Part shown: piece by piece, positions 6,427-15,090 of the stretch | How positions within the stretch are numbered: position 1 is the stretch's first letter | How the letters are laid out: the number at the start of each line of letters is the position of its first letter | From: UBA4744 sp035282865 | GTDB lineage: Bacteria; Actinomycetota; Acidimicrobiia; Spongiisociales; UBA4744 | NCBI GenBank assembly: GCA_035282865.1 | Contig: DATEVB010000056.1 | Span: 1-23,613, forward strand | Length of the DNA: 23,613 nucleotides | Reading direction: 5' to 3' | Notes under the pieces: generated by a model | What the model was told of the DNA's origin: nothing | The model's database searches: none | What the model saw: the letters and a program-made list of their open reading frames with translations, nothing else | Translations under genes and position numbers: made by a program

Positions 6427-6451
6427 AGGGCCCCGGCGTGCCGGGGGCCTT
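6427..6451 (+). terminator. Terminator or attenuator hairpin after rplL
   Basis: Bases 6427-6436 pair with 6441-6451 around a CGTG loop with one bulged G, giving about ten base pairs that are nearly all GC. The T run is short (TTCGT). It probably lowers read-through from rplJL into rpoB, which is usual for this operon. A second hairpin without a T run lies at 6525-6541 (CCCGGCC/GGCCGGG). Confidence 0.55.
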
Positions 6452-6458
6452 CGTATGC

Positions 6459-6523
6459 CATACCTCATACTTCGACCCTGGCGGTCGGGATCTGCGAAAG
6501 ACTGAGTACGCAGTACGAGTACG
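6459..6523. repeat. TAC heptamer repeats between rplL and rpoB
   Basis: CATACCTCATACTT at 6459-6472 is a 7-base period, and GAGTACGCAGTACGAGTACG at 6504-6523 repeats TAC at 7- and 6-base spacing in the opposite sense. They resemble the tracts near 3931 and 5082. Confidence 0.5.
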
Positions 6524-6548
6524 CCCCGGCCGTGGGCCGGGCTGACTC

Positions 6549-6578
6549 TTGACCTGACCGTCCGAAATGGGGTAAGTT
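6549..6578 (+). promoter_or_regulatory. Predicted rpoB promoter
   Basis: TTGACC at 6549-6554 and TAAGTT at 6573-6578 are 18 bases apart. TAAGTT fits the loose TANNNT -10 of actinobacterial housekeeping promoters. It lies after the rplL terminator and would give rpoBC its own transcript with a leader of about 120 bases. Confidence 0.5.
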
Positions 6579-6584
6579 CTACGT

Positions 6585-6704
6585 AACAAGCCCCGCAGGC
6601 GGGTATCTGTTTGCGGTCGCAAATCTCTGGTTGTTGCCCGGTTAGTCGCGTGCTAACCTGGCGTCTCGTCGTCTGCAGCCATCCCAGGGTTCAAGGAGTT
6701 TCAT
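6585..6704 (+). promoter_or_regulatory. Structured 5' leader of rpoB
   Basis: Three short hairpins follow one another: CCCGC/GCGGG at about 6592-6603, TTTGCG 6610-6615 with CGCAAA 6618-6623, and GGTTAG 6640-6645 with CTAACC 6653-6658. No protein is encoded. AAGGAG near 6692 serves the TTG start of rpoB. Whether the leader has a control role is not known. Confidence 0.35.
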
Positions 6705-9700
6705 TTGACTTCGCGCGTCGCTGACCGCTTTTCGTTTGGCAAGATCCCCGAAGTACTTCCCCTGCCCGATCTGCTCGCCGTTCAAAACGATTCCTTCCAG
6801 TGGTTCATTGAGGAAGGTCTCAAAGAGATCTTCGAGGGCATTTCGCCGATTGAGGATTTCACGGGCGAGCTGGCATTGGAATTGACCGACCACCGCTTTG
6901 GCGACCCACCCCGGACGCTGGAGGAATGCAAGGAGCGCGACGCCCACTTCTCGCGACCCTTGTTCGTGACGGCCCGCTTCGTGAACCGCAAGACCGGTGA
7001 GATCAAGGAACAGCAGGTATTCCTGGGCGATTTCCCGATCATGACGGAAAATGGCGTGTTCATCATCAACGGTACCGAGCGCGTGGTGGTCAGCCAGCTG
7101 GTCCGCTCACCCGGTGTGTATTTCGACAGCACGCCCGACAAGACCTCTGATCGTGAGATCTTCACCACCAAGCTCATCCCCGGTCGGGGCGCCTGGCTGG
7201 AGTTCGATACGGACAAACGCGACACGATCGGCGTGCGGGTGGACCGGAAACGCCGCCAGTACGTCAGCGCCTTCCTGCGCGCCCTCGGTATCGCAGAAAC
7301 GGACCAAGAGATCCTTGACCTGTTCAACGGCGCCGAGTCAATCCGCAACACGCTGGCGCGCGACACCGCGGCCGACAAAGAAGAGGCGCTGATGGATCTG
7401 TACCGCAAGTTGCGGCCCGGGGAGCCCACCACGGTCGAGTCGGCCCGCGGGTTGATCCAGACCCTCTTCAGGAACCCCAAGCGTTACGACCTCACGCGGG
7501 TCGGTCGCTACAAGATGAATCAGAAGTTCGGTTGGCCGATTCCGGCAACGTACGACCCCGAACAGCAGGGTCTCCTCACCAACGACGACATCCTCGACTC
7601 GATCCGCTACCTGGTGCACCTTCACGCCGGTGCGCGGACGTTCGTCACGTCGGCGGGCACCGAGGTACCGGTGCAGACGGACGATATCGATCACTTCGGC
7701 AACCGTCGCATCCGAACGGTCGGCGAACTGATCCAGAATCAAGTGCGGGTAGGCTTGACTCGTCTCGAGCGGGTGGTGCGCGAGCGCATGACTACCCAGG
7801 ATCCCGAGTCGATCACCCCGCAGAGCCTGATCAACATCCGTCCGGTGGTGTCCGCCATCAACGAGTTCTTCGGCTCCAGCCAGCTCAGCCAGTTCATGGA
7901 CCAACCAAATCCTCTGGCCGGCCTGACCCACCGGCGCCGTCTCTCGGCGCTCGGTCCGGGTGGTCTCTCCCGCGAGCGGGCCGGGTTCGAGGTCCGCGAC
8001 GTTCACCCGTCGCACTACGGTCGGATGTGCCCGATCGAGACACCGGAGGGTCCCAACATCGGGCTGATGGGCTCGCTGGCGACCTTCGCTCGTGTCAATC
8101 GGTACGGATTCATCGAGACGCCCTACCGCAAGGTCGAGAATGGCACGGTGACCACCAAGGTGGATTACCTGACCGCCAGCGAAGAAGAGCGATTCGTGAT
8201 TGCCCAGGCCAACGCTCCGTTGAAGGCGGACGGGTCGTTCCTCAACGACCGGGTGCTGGTGCGGACGGCCGGTGGTGGCGGCGAGATCGACCAGGTGCCG
8301 CCGCAAGAAGTCGATTACATGGATGTGTCGCCGAAACAGATCGTATCGGTCGCAACCGCCCTCATTCCGTTCCTCGAGCACGACGATGCCAACCGGGCGC
8401 TCATGGGTTCCAACATGCAGCGCCAGGCCGTTCCGCTCCTGAGGTCCGATGCCCCCCTGGTCGGGACGGGAGTGGAAGCCCGGGCGGCCAAGGACTCGGG
8501 TGACATGATAATCAGCACCGTCACCGGCGAGGTTGTCGACGTTGACGGAGACAGCATCGTCGTCAAGGAGACGGGCACCAACGCCAAGCACACCTTTGCC
8601 GTGCAAAAATTCGTCCGCTCTAATCAGGGCACGTGCATGAACCAGAAGGCCCTGGCGCGGATCGGGGACAAAGTGACGAAGGGCGACGTGCTGGGCGATG
8701 GGCACAGTACGGACCGGGGGGAATTGGCTCTCGGCCGCAACCTGCTGGTCGCATTCATGCCGTGGGAAGGCCACAACTACGAGGACGCCATCATCATCTC
8801 CGAGCGGCTGGTCAAAGACGACGTGCTGACCTCGATTCACATCGAGGAGCACGAGATCGAGGCTCGGGACACCAAACTCGGCGCTGAAGAGATCACTCGC
8901 GACATTCCGAACGTCGCCGAGGAAGTCCTCCACGACCTCGACGAAAACGGCATCATCCGCATCGGAGCCGAAGTCGGTCCGGGCGACTACCTGGTAGGCA
9001 AGGTCACCCCGAAGGGCGAGACCGAGCTGACTCCTGAGGAGCGTCTGCTACGGGCGATCTTCGGAGAGAAGGCGCGGGAAGTTCGTGACACTTCGCTCAA
9101 GGTGCCGCACGGCGAGGCCGGCAAGGTCACAGACGTGAAGGTGTTGCGCCGTTCCGAAGGCTATGACCTCAAACCGGGTGTCAATGAGCTCGTTCGGGTC
9201 CACGTCGCACAGCAGCGCAAGATTTCAGAAGGCGATAAGCTCGCCGGCCGGCACGGGAACAAGGGGGTCATCGCCAAGATCCTGCCCGAAGAAGATGTGC
9301 CGTTCATGGAGGACGGGACGCCGGTCGACATCATCCTGTCGCCGTTGGGTGTGCCCTCTCGAATGAACCTCGGCCAGGTGCTCGAGACGCATCTCGGGTG
9401 GGCGGCCGCCCAGGGATGGACTCCCTTTGAGTCGGACAGCCCGGCGGCCGTTGGGGCAGGGCCGTGGACCCGCGTGGCGACGCCGGTGTTCGACGGTGCC
9501 CGCGAGGGGGAAATCGCCGACGTTCTTGCTCACAGCCTCCCCAACCGGGACGGCGACCAGCTGGTCGACGGGACCGGAAAGGCGCTCCTCTATGACGGAC
9601 GGAGCGGCCTGCCGTTCGACACCCGCATAACGGTCGGGCAGATCTACATCTTGAAACTCGTCCACCTGGTGGACGACAAGATTCATGCACGGTCCACCGG

Positions 9701-10091
9701 CCCGTACTCGATGATCACCCAGCAACCGCTCGGTGGTAAGGCTCAGTTCGGCGGCCAGCGCTTTGGTGAGATGGAAGTCTGGGCCCTCGAGGCGTACGGC
9801 GCAGCCTATGCCCTCCAGGAGTTGCTTACCATCAAATCCGACGACGTGGCCGGCCGCGTGAAGGTCTACGAGGCCATCGTCAAGGGTGAGAACATTCCCG
9901 AGCCCGGAATACCGGAGTCTTTCAAAGTACTGGTCAAGGAAATGCAGAGCCTTTGCCTCAACGTCGAGATGCTCTCGGCCGGTGAGGAAATCGAACTGCG
10001 TGAGCTCGACGAGGACGTGTTCCGCACGGCGGAATCGCTCGGAATCGATCTCTCCCGGCCCGAGCGCCGGGAATCGGAAATCGACGCATAA
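6705..10091 (+). CDS. rpoB: DNA-directed RNA polymerase subunit beta
   Basis: The 1128-residue protein is the beta subunit of RNA polymerase, of actinobacterial type in length and sequence. The rifampicin pocket is visible at about 391-450: FFGSSQLSQFMDQPNPL, then THRRRLSALGPGGL and RDVHPSHYGRMCPIETPEGPN. H409 and S414 match E. coli H526 and S531 and are wild type, but P401 stands where E. coli has N518. The C-terminal half keeps MPWEGHNYEDAI, KISEGDKLAGRHGNKG and GGKAQFGGQRFGEMEVWALEAYGA. Translation starts at TTG 6705, supported by AAGGAG about 7 bases upstream and by FGKIPEVLPLPDLLAVQ soon after. rpoC follows 41 bases later. Confidence 0.98.
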   Translation: MTSRVADRFSFGKIPEVLPLPDLLAVQNDSFQWFIEEGLKEIFEGISPIEDFTGELALELTDHRFGDPPRTLEECKERDAHFSRPLFVTARFVNRKTGEIKEQQVFLGDFPIMTENGVFIINGTERVVVSQLVRSPGVYFDSTPDKTSDREIFTTKLIPGRGAWLEFDTDKRDTIGVRVDRKRRQYVSAFLRALGIAETDQEILDLFNGAESIRNTLARDTAADKEEALMDLYRKLRPGEPTTVESARGLIQTLFRNPKRYDLTRVGRYKMNQKFGWPIPATYDPEQQGLLTNDDILDSIRYLVHLHAGARTFVTSAGTEVPVQTDDIDHFGNRRIRTVGELIQNQVRVGLTRLERVVRERMTTQDPESITPQSLINIRPVVSAINEFFGSSQLSQFMDQPNPLAGLTHRRRLSALGPGGLSRERAGFEVRDVHPSHYGRMCPIETPEGPNIGLMGSLATFARVNRYGFIETPYRKVENGTVTTKVDYLTASEEERFVIAQANAPLKADGSFLNDRVLVRTAGGGGEIDQVPPQEVDYMDVSPKQIVSVATALIPFLEHDDANRALMGSNMQRQAVPLLRSDAPLVGTGVEARAAKDSGDMIISTVTGEVVDVDGDSIVVKETGTNAKHTFAVQKFVRSNQGTCMNQKALARIGDKVTKGDVLGDGHSTDRGELALGRNLLVAFMPWEGHNYEDAIIISERLVKDDVLTSIHIEEHEIEARDTKLGAEEITRDIPNVAEEVLHDLDENGIIRIGAEVGPGDYLVGKVTPKGETELTPEERLLRAIFGEKAREVRDTSLKVPHGEAGKVTDVKVLRRSEGYDLKPGVNELVRVHVAQQRKISEGDKLAGRHGNKGVIAKILPEEDVPFMEDGTPVDIILSPLGVPSRMNLGQVLETHLGWAAAQGWTPFESDSPAAVGAGPWTRVATPVFDGAREGEIADVLAHSLPNRDGDQLVDGTGKALLYDGRSGLPFDTRITVGQIYILKLVHLVDDKIHARSTGPYSMITQQPLGGKAQFGGQRFGEMEVWALEAYGAAYALQELLTIKSDDVAGRVKVYEAIVKGENIPEPGIPESFKVLVKEMQSLCLNVEMLSAGEEIELRELDEDVFRTAESLGIDLSRPERRESEIDA

Positions 10092-10132
10092 CCACAAACA
10101 ACTGACGGCCATCACCACCTGGAAGGAGCGCC

Positions 10133-13100
10133 GTGCATCAGCTCTTCGATGAACTGAAGATCAGCCTCGCCACATCCGATCAGATTCGCGCCTGGTCGTA
10201 TGGCGAGGTAAAGAAGCCCGAGACGATCAACTACCGGACCCTGAAGCCGGAAAAGGATGGGCTGTTCGACGAGCGGATCTTTGGCCCGCAAAAGGATTGG
10301 GAGTGCTACTGCGGCAAGTACAAGCGGATCCGCTACCGCGGCATCGTATGTGAGCGGTGCGGCGTTGAAGTGACACGGGCCAAGGTCCGTCGCGAGAGGA
10401 TGGGACACATCGAGCTCGCCGCCCCGGTCACGCACATCTGGTTCTTCAAGGGCGTCCCGAGTCGTCTCGGGTACCTATTGGACATGTCTCCGAAGGAACT
10501 CGAGAAGGTCATCTACTTCGCGGCATATCTGATCACCCACGTCGAGCACGAAAAGCGCCAGAAAGATCTGCCCGAACTCGAAGAGAACTTGCACGCGGAA
10601 ATCCAGGTCATCCGTGAGGAGTTCGATGGGTGGAAGGCGGGTCGTTTGGAGCGACTGGAGCAGGAGCTCACCCAGATGGAAGAGGGTGGCGCTAAAGCGC
10701 ATGAGATCTCCGCCCGCCGGCGTGAGGTAGAGCGGGAGATCCGGGAGCGTGAGGATAGGGCCGAGCGGGAAGCCGATCTGGTGGAAGAGGCCTTCGACAC
10801 CTTCCGGGCGATGGAACCAAAGAAGCTCATCGAGTCCGAGCCATTGTGGCGCCAGATAGTGGATCGCTACGACGCCTACTACTCCGGTGGGATGGGCGCC
10901 GAGTCGATCAAGGATCTCCTCATCCGTCTCGACCTCGATGCCGAGATGGAACGCCTGCAGGAGGATCTCGAGGCTAATTCGGCGCAGAAGCGGCAGCGGG
11001 CCACCCAGCGGCTCAAGGTCGTGAAGCCTTTCTGGGAGGGGAACAACTCCCCTCAAGCGATGATCCTGGATACGGTGCCGGTGATCCCACCGGAGTTGCG
11101 TCCGATGGTCCAGCTCGATGGCGGTCGTTTTGCGACCTCCGACTTGAACGATCTCTATCGCCGGGTCATCAACCGTAACAACCGTCTCAAGCGACTGCTC
11201 GACCTGGGAGCTCCGGAGATCATCGTCAACAACGAGAAGCGCATGCTGCAAGAAGCGGTCGACGCGCTCTTCGACAACGGTCGGCGCGGCCGGGCGGTTA
11301 CCGGCCCCGGAAACCGGGCCCTCAAGTCTCTGTCCGACATGCTGAAGGGGAAGCAAGGGCGGTTCCGCCAGAACCTGCTTGGCAAGCGGGTGGACTACTC
11401 GGGGCGTTCGGTGATCGTGGTCGGCCCGCAACTGAAGCTGCACCAGTGCGGCCTGCCGAAGGTCATGGCTTTGGAGCTGTTCAAGCCCTTCGTCATGAAA
11501 CGTCTCGTCGACAAAGACGTGGCCCAGAACATCAAGTCTGCCAAGCGGATGGTCGAGCGGCAGCGTCCGCAAGTGTGGGACATCCTGGCCGATGTAATCC
11601 AAGAGCACCCGGTGCTTCTCAACCGGGCACCGACGTTGCACCGTCTGGGCATTCAGGCGTTTGAACCCGTCCTGGTCGAGGGCAAGGCCATTCAGATCCA
11701 TCCGCTGGTTTGCGAGGCGTTCAACGCAGACTTCGACGGGGATCAGATGGCCGTGCATCTCCCCCTGTCGGCGGAAGCCCAGGCTGAAGCTCGCGTGTTG
11801 ATGCTGTCTGCCAACAACGTCTTGTCGCCGGCCAGTGGGCGGCCGATCGTCACGCCGAGCCAGGATATGGTCATCGGCGTGTACTACCTGTCTGAATTGG
11901 TTGAGGATGCCAAGGGGGCCGGCCGATACTTCTCTGATGTCGATGAGGCCTTCATGGCCTACGAGACTGGAGACCTCTCGTTGCATGCTCCCGTCAAGAT
12001 CAGAGTCGGCGAACTGGCCGGCTCGGCGGAGATGCATGACGATCTGGCTCGCTCCCTGCGCGGGCTGATCACCGACGAGCCTGTCGACGGTACCAAGACA
12101 TTCGAAACTACCGTCGGTCGTGCGGTGCTCAACCAGGCTTTCCCCAAGGACTTTCCTTACGTGAATGCGGTGATATTCAAGTCGGACGTGCGCCGATTGA
12201 TCGAGGAGATCATCGAACGGTACAACAAGAGCGAAGTCCAGGTGGTGCTCGATGCAATCAAGTCCCTTGGTTTCCACTACGCCACCAAGGCCGGCCTGAC
12301 CATCGGTCTGGATGATGTGAAGACGCCGGCCAACAAGGCTGAGATCCTCGAGGAATTCGAAGCACGGGCCGACAAGGTTCACGACCAGTACCAGAAGGGC
12401 ATCATCACCGACGATGAGCGCCGCCAGGAGCTGATCGAGATCTGGACCGAGGCTACCGACCGGGTCAAAGACGCGATGGAGATCACGCTCAAGGCAGAGA
12501 AGTTCAATCCCATCGACATGATGATCCGTTCGGGTGCTCGTGGAAACATCATGCAGGCCCGTCAGATTGCCGGAATGCGCGGTCTGGTCGCCAACCCGAA
12601 GGGTGACATCATCCCCCGACCGATCATCTCGAACTTCCGCGAGGGTCTGTCGGTTCTCGAGTACTTCATCTCGACGCACGGCGCCCGCAAAGGTCTGGCC
12701 GACACGGCATTGCGCACGGCCGACTCCGGTTACCTGACGCGGCGTCTCGTCGACGTCAGCCAGGAAGTCATCATCAAGGAAGAAGACTGCGGGACGGATC
12801 GCGGTATTCACCTCACGATCCGGCGCGATGGGCGACCCATCCGCAACCTGCGGAGCAGGGTCTTTGGCCGCATTCTGGCCGACGACGTCAAGATCGATCG
12901 AAAGCTGGTCGAGACGTATGACGGCGTGAAACTCCGGGCCGGGACCTTGATAGGTCGACCCGAACAGCTGGCGCTGGAGCTGGCCGAGGGAGTCGAAACC
13001 ATCCGCGTGCGGTCGGTGCTCACGTGTGACGCGCCTATCGGGGTGTGTGCCGTGTGCTACGGGGTGAGCCTGGCGACCGGCAAGCCGGTCGAGATGGGTG

Positions 13101-14071
13101 AAGCCGTTGGCATCGTGGCTGCCCAGTCGATCGGCGAACCCGGAACGCAGCTCACCATGCGGACCTTCCATACCGGTGGGGTTGCCGGCGAGGACATCAC
13201 CCACGGTCTGCCCCGGGTGGTAGAGCTCTTCGAGGCTCGCGCCCCCAAGGGCAAAGCCGTGCTCTCGGAATCGGGCGGAGTCGTTCGCGTCGAAGAAGAA
13301 GAGGGTGGTGGGCGCAAGGTCGTGGTTTCCGACAAGGATGGCGAGGCGGAGTACAAGGTTTCCCGCCGGGCCCGCTTACGGGTACACGACGGCGACGTCA
13401 TCGATCCTGGTACTGCGCTGACCGAGGGTCCCCTCGACCCCAAGGAGGTCCTCGAGGTGCAGGGTGTTCGGGCCGCCCAGCAGTATCTGGTCGACCAGGT
13501 ACAGGAGGTGTATCGATCCCAGGGAGTGGACATCCACGACAAGCACATCGAGCTCATCGTGCGGCAGATGTTACGCCGCGTACGGATTGTCAATGCCCAC
13601 GATTCGGAGTACCTGCCGGCCGAGCTGGTGGATGAGAAGCGGTTCCGGGAGGCCAACAAGGCGCTGGTGTCGGATGGCAGGATTCCTGCTGAAGGCCGAC
13701 CGGAGCTCATGGGTATCACCAAGGCCTCTTTGGCAACGGATTCGTGGCTGTCGGCCGCCTCCTTCCAGGAGACCACCCGGGTGCTCACCGAAGCTGCTAT
13801 TCAGGGCAAGTCCGATTTCATGGTCGGCCTGAAGGAGAACGTCATCATCGGCAAGCTGATCCCGGCCGGGACCGGAGCAGAGGCCTATCAGTCGCTGCAG
13901 CCGATACTGCCCGATGCAGCGGCCATTTCGGCCTTGGGGATCTTCGGGGAGAGCAGCAGCGAACGGGAACAGGATTCCCTTCCGGCCAACCCGGCCGAGT
14001 GGCTTGCGTCGTTGGGTAGGCAGGACGACGTTACGGTCGACCTGGCCGAGACCGTCGTCGAAGACGACTAA
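10133..14071 (+). CDS. rpoC: DNA-directed RNA polymerase subunit beta'
   Basis: The 1312-residue protein starts at GTG 10133 after GGAAGGAG. The N-terminal zinc-binding site is C58, C60, C73 and C76. The active-site Mg motif NADFDGDQMAVH places the metal aspartates at D533, D535 and D537. The trigger loop region reads VGIVAAQSIGEPGTQLTMRTFHTGG, and the second zinc site has EEDCGTDRG followed by LTCDAPIGVCAVCYG. A charged coiled-coil-like segment (about 165-225) follows the zinc domain. With rpoB it forms the catalytic core. A strong hairpin directly after the stop ends the operon. Confidence 0.98.
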   Translation: MHQLFDELKISLATSDQIRAWSYGEVKKPETINYRTLKPEKDGLFDERIFGPQKDWECYCGKYKRIRYRGIVCERCGVEVTRAKVRRERMGHIELAAPVTHIWFFKGVPSRLGYLLDMSPKELEKVIYFAAYLITHVEHEKRQKDLPELEENLHAEIQVIREEFDGWKAGRLERLEQELTQMEEGGAKAHEISARRREVEREIREREDRAEREADLVEEAFDTFRAMEPKKLIESEPLWRQIVDRYDAYYSGGMGAESIKDLLIRLDLDAEMERLQEDLEANSAQKRQRATQRLKVVKPFWEGNNSPQAMILDTVPVIPPELRPMVQLDGGRFATSDLNDLYRRVINRNNRLKRLLDLGAPEIIVNNEKRMLQEAVDALFDNGRRGRAVTGPGNRALKSLSDMLKGKQGRFRQNLLGKRVDYSGRSVIVVGPQLKLHQCGLPKVMALELFKPFVMKRLVDKDVAQNIKSAKRMVERQRPQVWDILADVIQEHPVLLNRAPTLHRLGIQAFEPVLVEGKAIQIHPLVCEAFNADFDGDQMAVHLPLSAEAQAEARVLMLSANNVLSPASGRPIVTPSQDMVIGVYYLSELVEDAKGAGRYFSDVDEAFMAYETGDLSLHAPVKIRVGELAGSAEMHDDLARSLRGLITDEPVDGTKTFETTVGRAVLNQAFPKDFPYVNAVIFKSDVRRLIEEIIERYNKSEVQVVLDAIKSLGFHYATKAGLTIGLDDVKTPANKAEILEEFEARADKVHDQYQKGIITDDERRQELIEIWTEATDRVKDAMEITLKAEKFNPIDMMIRSGARGNIMQARQIAGMRGLVANPKGDIIPRPIISNFREGLSVLEYFISTHGARKGLADTALRTADSGYLTRRLVDVSQEVIIKEEDCGTDRGIHLTIRRDGRPIRNLRSRVFGRILADDVKIDRKLVETYDGVKLRAGTLIGRPEQLALELAEGVETIRVRSVLTCDAPIGVCAVCYGVSLATGKPVEMGEAVGIVAAQSIGEPGTQLTMRTFHTGGVAGEDITHGLPRVVELFEARAPKGKAVLSESGGVVRVEEEEGGGRKVVVSDKDGEAEYKVSRRARLRVHDGDVIDPGTALTEGPLDPKEVLEVQGVRAAQQYLVDQVQEVYRSQGVDIHDKHIELIVRQMLRRVRIVNAHDSEYLPAELVDEKRFREANKALVSDGRIPAEGRPELMGITKASLATDSWLSAASFQETTRVLTEAAIQGKSDFMVGLKENVIIGKLIPAGTGAEAYQSLQPILPDAAAISALGIFGESSSEREQDSLPANPAEWLASLGRQDDVTVDLAETVVEDD

Positions 14072-14075
14072 GAGA

Positions 14076-14111
14076 AAAAGAGAGCCCCGGGTCACGCCGG
14101 GGCTCTCTTTT
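14076..14111. terminator. Bidirectional terminator between rpoC and the transporter operon
   Basis: Bases 14076-14090 pair perfectly with 14097-14111 (15 bp, loop GTCACG). On the plus strand the stem ends in CTTTT. On the minus strand the right-hand A tract (14075-14079) gives a CTTTTTC run. It can therefore end both rpoC and the convergent permease gene. Confidence 0.88.
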
Positions 14112-14151
14112 GATGTTCGTCTCTCGTACCCGGTTCCTCGCCGGCTGCCGG

Positions 14152-15090
14152 TTAGTCCGACTCGAACACGGTTCCGATGGCAGCGGGTGGTTCGCCGGCG
14201 AACACGGCTCGTAGCGCCGGGAACCGGTCGGTCAACCTCCTCAGCCAGTCGCTGTAGACGATCACGAGAGTGAAGATCATCAGCGGGAACGGGATGGTGG
14301 GGAGGATCTGGGCAATTCCCGGCAGAGACTCCTGGAGCAGTTGGGCCAGGGTGAGCAGTCCGGCGAAGAGGTAGGCTCCGGCGGCCGCCCGGATGGGTTG
14401 CCATCCACCGAAAATAACGATGGCGAGTGCGATCCAACCGAGGTTGCGGGTGTGCTGAAAAGACCAGCCCAGCTTCACTGCCAGTGAGTACGAAGCTCCG
14501 GCCACTCCCACCAGGGATCCTCCGATCGCCGCGTACAGATAGCGCAACCGGTTGACCGGTACGCCTCGGGCGTGGGCGGCTTCGGGTCGTTCCCCGACTC
14601 CCTGCAACTCGAGACCCGGCCGGGTGCGGAACATGAAGTAGTACGCCGCTATCACTACCACGAAGCTGGTGTAGACGACCAGGTTCTGATCGAAAAGGAG
14701 TGGGCCGAGCCCGGGGATGTCTTCCAATAGGGGAATGGGGAGCGCCTGCACCGAAGGTCCCGGGATCCGTACATACGCATCCCCCAGGAAGGTGCTCAGG
14801 TCCGTACACAGCTGGAAGAGCACGAAACCGACGGCGACCTGGTTCAGCTTGAGGGAGATGCTGGAGAAGGCGACCAGCAATGCGACCAGCATTCCGACGC
14901 TGCCGGCGGCGAGGAATCCCCACAGAAGGCTGTTGGTTTCGAAGGAAACCGCGAAGCCGGTCATGGCCGCCAACATCAGGCTGCCTTCGAGGGAGAGGTT
15001 GATGATCCCGGCTTTCTCGGTGATGGTTTCGCCGACCACCGCGAACACCAGGGGAGCAGCGGCCGCAATCAACGAATGCAGCTCGTTCAC
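14152..15090 (-). CDS. Nucleoside-type ABC transporter permease (second permease)
   Basis: The protein (312 residues from GTG 15090) is a branched-chain/ribose/nucleoside family permease (BPD_transp_2) related to B. subtilis NupQ (YufQ) and L. lactis NupC. Landmarks are GETITEKAGIINLSLEGSLMLAA near the N terminus and GERPEAAHARGVPVNRLRYLYAAIGGSLVGVAGA, the loop that meets the ATPase. About eight hydrophobic helices are visible. GTG 15090 was chosen over longer starts because it overlaps the upstream permease stop by four bases (GTGA), as the other junctions in this operon do. It is last in a minus-strand operon of lipoprotein, ATPase and two permeases, and converges on rpoC. Confidence 0.88.
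   Translation of the reverse strand: MNELHSLIAAAAPLVFAVVGETITEKAGIINLSLEGSLMLAAMTGFAVSFETNSLLWGFLAAGSVGMLVALLVAFSSISLKLNQVAVGFVLFQLCTDLSTFLGDAYVRIPGPSVQALPIPLLEDIPGLGPLLFDQNLVVYTSFVVVIAAYYFMFRTRPGLELQGVGERPEAAHARGVPVNRLRYLYAAIGGSLVGVAGASYSLAVKLGWSFQHTRNLGWIALAIVIFGGWQPIRAAAGAYLFAGLLTLAQLLQESLPGIAQILPTIPFPLMIFTLVIVYSDWLRRLTDRFPALRAVFAGEPPAAIGTVFESD

Noticed and set aside
7338..8933. A 531-codon minus-strand open frame opposite rpoB
   Set aside because: It is a shadow of rpoB in high-GC DNA, with no domain and no ribosome-binding site I can recognise.
10475..13204. A 909-codon minus-strand open frame opposite rpoC
   Set aside because: It lies entirely opposite an unmistakable rpoC. Long antisense open frames are common opposite high-GC genes, and the translation resembles no known family.
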